Shown piece by piece: positions 58,051 through 64,000 of a stretch of 64,000 nt of DNA. Within the stretch, counting starts at the first letter, position 1. Each line of letters opens with the position of its first letter. The stretch comes from Butyricicoccus sp. Marseille-Q5471 (lineage in GTDB: Bacteria > Bacillota > Clostridia > Oscillospirales > Butyricicoccaceae). The notes below the pieces were generated by a model. That model saw only the letters and a program-made list of their open reading frames with translations, was not told the DNA's origin and did not search any database. Where the stretch lies: positions 1-64,000 of the forward strand of contig NZ_CATNVC010000010.1 in assembly GCF_951230135.1 (NCBI RefSeq). The letters are read 5' to 3'. The position numbers and the translations under genes are program-made.

Positions 58051-58806
58051 TTAAAAAAGTCCGAAATACCAACCGAGCATTGCGTCTCCCCAGAGAAGGG
58101 AGAGCATTACGCCCGCGGCAAGATAAGGCCCGAGCGCCAAATCACGGCCTGCGCCGCACAGCTTCATGCGGGCAACATGGATGATTGACCCGAGCAGGCA
58201 GCCCAGAAAAAAGGCGAGCAGATTGAGCCGAAATCCCAGAAACAGGCCGCAGCCGGCCATCAGCTTCACATCGCCGCCGCCGACAGCCGCGCCGCCGGAC
58301 AAAAATAGAATCAGCAGCAGCAGGCCGCTGACGGTGATAAATCCCAGTAAATGACTGGGCCAATTGTCAAGATGTAAAAAAAGCCGGAGTACGCCGAGGA
58401 CGGCGATGGTAATCGTCGTCCCGGGCGGAATCTCACGGGTGCGGGCGTCGATGACCGACGCCACAAGCAGTGCTGAGGCAAGAAAACAGCTCAGCAAGGT
58501 GTCGAGCGAAAGCCCGAAGCGGTGGTAGACCAGCATCCAAAGCACGCCGTTTGCCGCCTCAATTAGGGGATATTGGACGGAAATGGAGCTGTGGCAGCCG
58601 GAACACCGACCCCGCAGGGCAAGCCAGCTAAACAGGGGAACCAGCTCCCACCAGTTCAGCTGTTTGCCGCATGTGGTGCAGTGGGAGGACCCAAAGACGA
58701 CACTTTCCCCCATCGGAATGCGCAGGATGCATACATTGAGAAAGCTGCCCACGGTAATGCCGAAGAGGAATACGATTATGAAGTTGAGCATCGTCAGAAA
58801 GTCCAT
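58051..58806 (-). CDS. pilD: Prepilin peptidase (type 4, A24 family)
   Basis: 251 residues, six to eight membrane helices. The N-terminal methyltransferase-side loop has CTTCGK and CRCSGC-type cysteines (zinc). Catalytic aspartates lie in VIDARTREIPP and GGGDVKLMAG. It cleaves and may methylate the pilins encoded around it. 26 bases after the major pilin gene. Confidence 0.93.
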   Translation of the reverse strand: MDFLTMLNFIIVFLFGITVGSFLNVCILRIPMGESVVFGSSHCTTCGKQLNWWELVPLFSWLALRGRCSGCHSSISVQYPLIEAANGVLWMLVYHRFGLSLDTLLSCFLASALLVASVIDARTREIPPGTTITIAVLGVLRLFLHLDNWPSHLLGFITVSGLLLLILFLSGGAAVGGGDVKLMAGCGLFLGFRLNLLAFFLGCLLGSIIHVARMKLCGAGRDLALGPYLAAGVMLSLLWGDAMLGWYFGLF

Positions 58807-58832
58807 TTAGAGAGTTCCTTTTGTGTTTGAAA

Positions 58833-59294
58833 TTAAGCTGTCCATGCACCGGTAGCGCCGGTAGAAGTAACAGTAATGGTGTATGTTGCACATTTGGTTC
58901 CAGCGGCCTCAGCCTTTGCAGCGGTGCCCTTGTTTTGTATTTTGATTTTATTCCAATTGGGATCTGCGGCATTAAGTGCAGCTTCAAGGTCGCTATCAAT
59001 ACTAGTAGAAGTTACGCCGGTGGAGGTAACGGTAATTGTGCTTCCGGTGACATCCTTGCCATCTTCACCACACTGAACAATACCTACCTGCACTTCGTGC
59101 AACAGCGTAGCCACGGTGTTTTGGTCAGTGGACCAGCGGGATTTATCAACATACTTAATGTACTGCGGAGCCAGAACAGCGGCCAGAACAGCGATAATCG
59201 CGATAACGATAATCAGTTCGACCAGAGTAAAGCCCTTATTCTTATTCTTACGATTCTTCTGAAGCTTGTTCATCTGATTAACCATAAAGTTCAT
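58833..59294 (-). CDS. pilA: Major type IV pilin
   Basis: 153 residues. A long, basic leader of 21 residues ends KNKNKG, then FTLVELIIVIAIIAVLAAVLAPQY with Glu5. The globular domain is small, Thr/Ser-rich (STITVTSTGVTSTSIDSD), with two Cys (IVQCGEDG, GTKCATY) that could form the C-terminal disulfide loop. Placed between pilC and pilD, as expected for the major subunit. Identity as the main subunit is inference from position and size. Confidence 0.88.
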   Translation of the reverse strand: MNFMVNQMNKLQKNRKNKNKGFTLVELIIVIAIIAVLAAVLAPQYIKYVDKSRWSTDQNTVATLLHEVQVGIVQCGEDGKDVTGSTITVTSTGVTSTSIDSDLEAALNAADPNWNKIKIQNKGTAAKAEAAGTKCATYTITVTSTGATGAWTA

Positions 59295-59386
59295 GAGTTT
59301 CGTCCTCTCTTTATTTGTGATTTTTTTATAAACCCGGCCGCGCCCCTTCGCGCCCGATGGTTCACTTAGTTAAATGCCCTGTCGGT

Positions 59387-60604
59387 TTACAGGCTGTCCA
59401 AACCGGTGTACATCGCGCCCATTGGCATGATGACCGCCATGACGATTGTGCCGACAACCAGAGCCAGTACAACGATAATCAGCGGCTCGAGCATCGCCAT
59501 CACCTGCTGCGTGGCCAGTTCGACTTCTTCGTCGTAGTAATCGGCCAGTCGGGTGAGCATGCCGTCCAAATCGCCGGTTTCCTCGCCAATGCCCATCATA
59601 TGGTGCACAAGCGGCGGGAACAGCCCGCAGCGGGCAATCGTTTGGGAAATGGGTTCGCCCATAGCGACATCGTCTTTGCCGTCCAGCAGCGCTTCTTTAA
59701 AGAAAAGATTGCTCATGGTGTTGCCGGTGATTTCCATTGCGTCAATCAGCGGAATGCCTGCCGCCAGAAGCGTGCTCAGCGTGCGGGACATGCGCGCGGC
59801 CGCGGTCTTAACGGTGAGCTTGCCGAGCACCGGCATTTTCATGCCGATGCGTCCGAACAGCCGCTGTCCGGCTTCGGTGGTTCTGGCATAGCGCACCCAA
59901 AAGACAAATCCGGCAATCAGCAGCAGCACCAGCCACCAGTAAACCTGCATGAACTGGCTCGCGGCGATGACGGCCTTCGTCACGGCGGGCAGCTCGACAC
60001 CTAAATCGAGCAGCATGTCCTCAAAAGTTGGAATAACGAAGGTGAGCAGCATCAGTACAACGGCGAATGCCACCACGCAGACGACAATCGGATAAATCGA
60101 AGCCTTTTTGACAAGCCCTTTGAGCTTCGCGTCCTTTTCAAAATGGTCGGCCATACGGGAAAACGAGGTTTCCAGACTGCCGGAGGCTTCGCCGGCGGCG
60201 ACCATGGTAACGAATAAATCGGTAAACACGCGGGGATAGTCGCGCATGGCTTCCGAAAGGGAAGCGCCAGCCTGAATGGACAGGCGGCAGCCGTTGACGG
60301 CGGCGGCAAGCAGCTTGTTTTCCGTCTGCTCGGCAAGCATTTCGAGTGCCGAGGTGACAGGCACGCCGGCGGACACGATGCTGACGAACTGGCGGCAGAA
60401 CACCGCCAAATCGCGCGGCTTCGGCTTGCGCTGTAAAAAGCTGATTTCTACGTTTTTGGACAGTGCGCCTGCTTCGTCCAGAGAAATCAGCGTGCTGCCG
60501 TCACGCTTGAGCTGACTGGCGGCTTGATCGCGGGAATCAGCTTCCAGTGTGCCCTTTCTAGTTTTTCCGGCCGCATCGAGCGCAACATATGCAAAGGTGG
60601 CCAT
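59387..60604 (-). CDS. pilC: Type IV pilus inner-membrane platform protein
   Basis: 405 residues from the ATG of MATFAYVALDAAGKTRKGTL. Two GspF-type domains: AVFCRQFVSIVSAGVPVTSA and RMSRTLSTLLAAGIPLIDAM, each followed by an ETGDL/EASGSLE motif (AAGEASGSLETSF, GIGEETGDLDGML), with three membrane helices. It couples the PilB/PilT motors to pilin insertion. An alternative GTG at 60625 is possible. Confidence 0.93.
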   Translation of the reverse strand: MATFAYVALDAAGKTRKGTLEADSRDQAASQLKRDGSTLISLDEAGALSKNVEISFLQRKPKPRDLAVFCRQFVSIVSAGVPVTSALEMLAEQTENKLLAAAVNGCRLSIQAGASLSEAMRDYPRVFTDLFVTMVAAGEASGSLETSFSRMADHFEKDAKLKGLVKKASIYPIVVCVVAFAVVLMLLTFVIPTFEDMLLDLGVELPAVTKAVIAASQFMQVYWWLVLLLIAGFVFWVRYARTTEAGQRLFGRIGMKMPVLGKLTVKTAAARMSRTLSTLLAAGIPLIDAMEITGNTMSNLFFKEALLDGKDDVAMGEPISQTIARCGLFPPLVHHMMGIGEETGDLDGMLTRLADYYDEEVELATQQVMAMLEPLIIVVLALVVGTIVMAVIMPMGAMYTGLDSL

Positions 60605-60661
60605 AGTATCACATCCAATATTCAAAATGGGAAAAGAGGAGCGTGCCGCAAACAGACAGCA

Positions 60662-61717
60662 TTACAGCAGTCGCTTAGACAGTGTGGCACGATCCTGCGC
60701 AAAGGCCAGTGCCTCCTCGCGGCTGATTTCTCCGGCCTGAAAGAGGTCGAGCAGCGCGTCGTCCATCGTGCGCATGCCTGCCTTGCGGTTGGTCTGCATG
60801 ACGGAGGGAATCTGGAACGTTTTGCCTTCGCGAATGTGGTTGCGCACCGCGCTGTTGGTCATCATGATTTCCATGGCTGCCACACGACCGTGACCGGACT
60901 GCTTGGGCAGCAGCTGCTGCGAGACGACACACTCCAGCACATCGGCCAGCTGTGTGCGAATCTGCTGCTGCTGATAGGGCGGGAACACATCAATAATACG
61001 GTCGATGGTGTTTGCCGCGCCCACGGTATGCAGGGTCGAGAAGACAAGGTGTCCTGTTTCCGCAGCGGTTACCGCGGTGGAAATCGTCTCAAGGTCGCGC
61101 ATTTCGCCGACCAGAATTACGTCCGGATCCTGTCGGAGCGCTGCGCGCAGGGCAGAAGCGTAACTCGCGGAGTCGCTGCCCATTTCGCGCTGATTGACGA
61201 TGGATTTCTGGTGGCGGTGCAGGTATTCAATCGGATCTTCCAGTGTGATGATGTGGTGGGTGTATTTCTGATTAATAATGTTGATAAGCGAAGCGAGCGT
61301 GGTCGATTTGCCGCTGCCGGTTGCGCCGGTAACCAGCACAAGACCGCGCTTTTTATCGCACACGGATACGACGGAATCGGGAATGCCCAGCTCCTGTGGA
61401 CTGGGAATGCGCAAATTCAAAATACGCGCGACCAGTGCCATCGTGCCGCGTTGATGGAACACATTAATACGAAACCGTCCGACCTGGGGGATGGAGTAGG
61501 CAAAGTCCACTTCGCCCAAATCGGCAAGCACCGCTTTGTGATGATCCGTCATAATGCTCTCAGCCAAAAGGCGAACATCATCCGGCATGCAGATTCCCTC
61601 GGCAATCGGCGTCAGCTCGCCGTCGATACGGGCGGTGGGCGGGATGCCAACGCTCAGGTGCATATCGGAGGCGCGGCGCTCAAGCGCCAGTGTAATCAGC
61701 TCTTCAAAAGTTTGCAT
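60662..61717 (-). CDS. pilT: Pilus retraction ATPase
   Basis: 351 residues. Walker A GATGSGKST, Asp box ITLEDPIEYLH, Walker B DVILVGEMRDLETI, His box HLVFSTLHT, and the PilT-type N-terminal RRASDMHLSVGIPPTAR. Drives pilus retraction, giving twitching motility or DNA uptake. Presence of PilT shows the pili are dynamic. 29 bases after pilB. Confidence 0.95.
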   Translation of the reverse strand: MQTFEELITLALERRASDMHLSVGIPPTARIDGELTPIAEGICMPDDVRLLAESIMTDHHKAVLADLGEVDFAYSIPQVGRFRINVFHQRGTMALVARILNLRIPSPQELGIPDSVVSVCDKKRGLVLVTGATGSGKSTTLASLINIINQKYTHHIITLEDPIEYLHRHQKSIVNQREMGSDSASYASALRAALRQDPDVILVGEMRDLETISTAVTAAETGHLVFSTLHTVGAANTIDRIIDVFPPYQQQQIRTQLADVLECVVSQQLLPKQSGHGRVAAMEIMMTNSAVRNHIREGKTFQIPSVMQTNRKAGMRTMDDALLDLFQAGEISREEALAFAQDRATLSKRLL

Positions 61718-61746
61718 GTTTGAAAGATTCCTCTCTCCGTTGCAGG

Positions 61747-63441
61747 TCAGCCGTCAAAGGAGACCTTCAGCATTTCATCGACGGTAGTAACCCCTTCCAG
61801 CACATAGTACGCCGCACTCATGCGCAGGGTATGCATGCCTTGGGTAAGCGCCGCATCACGAATCTGCTCGGTAGAGCCGCGCGACGTGATGATATTTTTC
61901 AGTTCAGGCGTCATTTCCATGATTTCGTATACGCCGATTCGGCCGTAGAAACCGGTATCGCCGCACAGCGGGCAGCCGCAGGGATCGTAGACGGTAATGT
62001 CTTCCGACGCAGAGACGCCGAGCAGCGTCTTTTCTACTTCGGTTGCGGGACGGGGCTTGCGGCAGGCCTTGCACAGCTTGCGAACAAGTCGCTGGGCGAT
62101 AACGCCCACCACGGAATCGGCCAGCAAGTAGGACTCCAGACCCATGTCCAACAGACGCGTGATGGTGGCAGCGGAGCTGTTGGTATGGAGGGTACTGACC
62201 ACGAGGTGACCGGTGATGGAAGCCTGAACGGCAATTGCGGCAGTCTCGTAGTCACGAATCTCGCCAATCATAATGATATCCGGGTCCTGACGCAAGATAG
62301 CGCGCAGGGCGGTGGCAAAGGTCAAATCCGCTTTGGGATTGACTTGCACCTGGTTGATGCCTGCAATATTGGCTTCCACAGGGTCTTCAACTGTAATAAT
62401 GTTAACGCTTTCGCGGTTCAGCTCGGAAAGCGCGGTGTACAGTGTGGTGGATTTGCCGCTGCCCGTAGGGCCGGTGACCAATATGATGCCGTTTGGGTTC
62501 GCCAGAATATGCTCAAACCGGTTCAGCTCCCAACTCTGCATGCCGAGCTCGGCCTTGGTGCGGGTCAGCGCAGTAGAAGAAGCCAAACGCATAACGATCT
62601 TCTCACCATAAGAGGAGGGAAGGATGGAAACACGGATGTCGTACTCATTACGGTCAACCACGAGGGTGATGCGTCCGTCCTGCGGCTTGCGCTTTTCGGA
62701 AATATCCATTCCGCCCATGATTTTGATACGCGTGACAATGGCGGGCAGCAGGCTGATGTCATACAGCATTTTCTCAGCCAGCACACCGTCGATACGATAG
62801 CGCACACGTACCTTCTTTTCCAGTGCATCCAGATGAATATCACTCGCGCGCTGACGCACGGCTTGCTCAATGATGGAGCGCACCAGCTGTACGATTGGGG
62901 CGTTATCCACCTCGGACTGTTCTTCTTCTGCCGCCGCAGCAAGCTGCTGCAGCTGCGTTTCGCGCTCCTTGGTGTATTGCTCGGCCGCGGACATTGCTTC
63001 ATCCGTGCCGAAATATTTATCCAGTACCGCGTTAATTTCGCCAACTGTGGCAATGCGCGGCTCAATAACGCAGTTGGTAATAATAGAAATATCATCCTGC
63101 GCGACCATGTCCAACGGGTCGGACATCGCGAGGATGAGTGCATTATTATCAAAGGTAATCGGAAGGACGGTATGCTTGCGCAGCACGGAACCGCTGACAA
63201 GACCGATGATGTCGCTGTCAATCCGGATGCCGCGCAGGTCAATACGGGGGATGCCAAGCTGCACCTCCAGAACGTTGACGATATCATCGTCGGTGACCGC
63301 GCCTTGTTCCACTAAACAATCGCCCAAATGCTTGTGATTCTTTGCCTGTAGGGTTAGTGCGGCATGCAGCTGCTCTTCCGTTATAATGCCGCGCATGACC
63401 AGCAAATCACCCAAGCGGTACTTTGCCTTTTCCAGCTTCAT
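61747..63441 (-). CDS. pilB: Pilus assembly ATPase
   Basis: 564 residues from the ATG of MKLEKAKYRLGDLL with GGAG six bases upstream (a second ATG lies four codons earlier). N-terminal MshEN-type domain (GDCLVEQGAVTDDDIVNVL), then RQRASDIHLDAL, Walker A GPTGSGKST, Asp box ITVEDPVE, Walker B DIIMIGEIRD, His box HLVVSTLHT, and the zinc Cys4 (CKAC ... CGCPLCGDTG). MshEN domains often bind c-di-GMP, so assembly may respond to it. First gene of the operon. Confidence 0.95.
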   Translation of the reverse strand: MKLEKAKYRLGDLLVMRGIITEEQLHAALTLQAKNHKHLGDCLVEQGAVTDDDIVNVLEVQLGIPRIDLRGIRIDSDIIGLVSGSVLRKHTVLPITFDNNALILAMSDPLDMVAQDDISIITNCVIEPRIATVGEINAVLDKYFGTDEAMSAAEQYTKERETQLQQLAAAAEEEQSEVDNAPIVQLVRSIIEQAVRQRASDIHLDALEKKVRVRYRIDGVLAEKMLYDISLLPAIVTRIKIMGGMDISEKRKPQDGRITLVVDRNEYDIRVSILPSSYGEKIVMRLASSTALTRTKAELGMQSWELNRFEHILANPNGIILVTGPTGSGKSTTLYTALSELNRESVNIITVEDPVEANIAGINQVQVNPKADLTFATALRAILRQDPDIIMIGEIRDYETAAIAVQASITGHLVVSTLHTNSSAATITRLLDMGLESYLLADSVVGVIAQRLVRKLCKACRKPRPATEVEKTLLGVSASEDITVYDPCGCPLCGDTGFYGRIGVYEIMEMTPELKNIITSRGSTEQIRDAALTQGMHTLRMSAAYYVLEGVTTVDEMLKVSFDG

Positions 63442-63564
63442 AGTTCGCTCCATATCCTATACCATGCATTCAAAATGGGTCCCACATTCAAAAATAGGGA
63501 ACAAATTCGATAAATGCATAAAAACCCCAACAAGTGTTGAAATATCTAAACTCTATTCTTCTAT

Positions 63565-63593
63565 ATTTTAATGAGTTTGGAATTGCGTGTCAA
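63565..63593 (-). promoter_or_regulatory. Promoter of the type IV pilus operon
   Basis: Minus strand: TTGACA (63593-63588), 17 bases, TAAAAT (63570-63565), about 120 bases before pilB. The leader contains CATTCAAAA twice (63465-63500). No c-di-GMP riboswitch is recognisable in it. Confidence 0.7.
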
Positions 63594-63824
63594 CAAGTTG
63601 TGACAAGAATTTTAACTATTTCTGAATAAATTGTAAATAGAACAATTTATTGCTGATTAAATATTGGAAAATTCGTGATTATCAATCATACCTTTGTACT
63701 AACATTTGAGGAATGAGAAATTTCACGCTTTTTATTGTAAGTAGAGACAAAATAGAATAGAATATTATTTATTGTAATATAAGAGATACACGCCGTTACT
63801 CAGGCCGGCTAGGGGGAATAGGCA

Positions 63825-64000
63825 ATGCGACAGAAATATTTACTATGCATTTTTTTACTGGTGACAATGCTGCTGCCGCCAACGGCCGGAGCTGCAACCA
63901 TCGAACAGGTGCAGGCGGTCATGCCTGAAATCAGCGTCTATCTGCATGATGACGACGGCGCAGTCGCACAGTGCGATAAGAATCAGATCAAGGCAACATT
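63825..64000 (+). CDS. Secreted protein, 5' part only
   Basis: Runs off the window after 58 codons. ATG 63825 has AGGGGGAATAGG upstream. The N-terminus is a signal peptide (MRQKYLLCIFLLVTMLLPPT, cleavage near AGAAT) followed by IEQVQAVMPEISVYLHDDDG. Divergent from the pilus operon, with about 380 AT-rich bases between. Family not recognised; an extracellular role near the pilus genes is only suggested. Confidence 0.7.
   Translation, partial: MRQKYLLCIFLLVTMLLPPTAGAATIEQVQAVMPEISVYLHDDDGAVAQCDKNQIKAT

Noticed and set aside
60524-63315. Long open frames on the plus strand (399 and 531 codons) opposite pilT and pilB, and a 392-codon one at 54,199-55,377
   Set aside because: They mirror well-supported pilus genes, have no ribosome binding sites and show no domain features; they are antisense shadows of GC-rich codon use.
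1-64000. CRISPR array or prophage
   Set aside because: No regular repeat-spacer array, Cas genes or phage structural genes seen; the only integrase-type gene is the stand-alone serine recombinase at 44.4 kb.

Overview
The window looks like chromosome from an anaerobic, low-to-mid GC Firmicute of class Clostridia, probably a gut Oscillospirales/Butyricicoccaceae-type organism. The lineage is inferred from gene content only: dipicolinate synthase genes, class III fructose-bisphosphatase, reverse rubrerythrin, an [FeFe]-hydrogenase/rubrerythrin protein, a Gram-positive type IV pilus operon and AAGGAGG-type ribosome binding sites.

Layout. 1-3.4 kb: an AT-rich remnant of an ABC-three-component (ABC-3C) conflict system. 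Its first gene is cut by what looks like an IS21-type insertion sequence end and carries a frameshift. 3.7-5.9 kb: NifX-like protein, rhodanese, an Rrf2 regulator and a reverse rubrerythrin (Fe-S and oxidative stress). 6.0-8.5 kb: minus-strand arsenic operon (ArsR, ArsP-type permease, Cys-rich thioredoxin, ArsC). 8.5-11.5 kb: HxlR/flavin-binding divergent pair, FMN reductase, Crp-family regulator, TIGR04076-like protein. 11.5-12.3 kb: decayed genes. 12.4-13.9 kb: DUF3783 protein, OGG-type glycosylase, thioredoxin. 14.0-17.8 kb: ECF sigma factor, membrane anti-sigma-like protein, and two lipoproteins behind a candidate ECF promoter. 17.8-22.2 kb: GIY-YIG protein, MFS transporter, TrxB-like protein, D-amino-acid aminotransferase, QueH, tRNA-Arg. 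22.3-24.7 kb: three neighbouring pseudogenes (sugar-binding protein, AraC, MttB-type methyltransferase). 24.9-33.3 kb: SGNH hydrolase, ROK regulator, Fbp, glutamate dehydrogenase with a structured leader, and an aldehyde dehydrogenase/TIM-barrel/unknown operon. 33.4-36.0 kb: MarR regulator with a frameshifted MATE pump and a broken aldo/keto reductase. 36.3-39.0 kb: [FeFe] hydrogenase-rubrerythrin fusion and a flavodoxin. 39.0-40.0 kb: two tandem decayed Cys-rich genes and tRNA-Tyr/tRNA-Thr. 40.1-43.1 kb: XRE regulator, then a thioesterase-MutY-hypoxanthine glycosylase operon behind a promoter plus intrinsic terminator. 43.1-46.0 kb: dpaB and a dpaA that has lost its N-terminal third exactly where a small ORF and a large serine recombinase begin. 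46.0-63.5 kb: one minus-strand type IV pilus operon (PilB, PilT, PilC, PilA, PilD, a PilM-PilN fusion, PilO, four pilin-like proteins and a 1,686-residue secreted protein). 63.8 kb: start of a divergent secreted protein.

The two most interesting points are the dpaA/serine-recombinase junction, which has the geometry of a sporulation-excised skin-like element, and the hydrogenase-rubrerythrin polyprotein, which keeps a strong in-frame internal ribosome binding site. Several genes (ABC-3C effector, TetR, sigma-factor tail, MATE) are broken by single-base changes in homopolymers. These could be real decay or assembly error and should be checked against reads before being interpreted.
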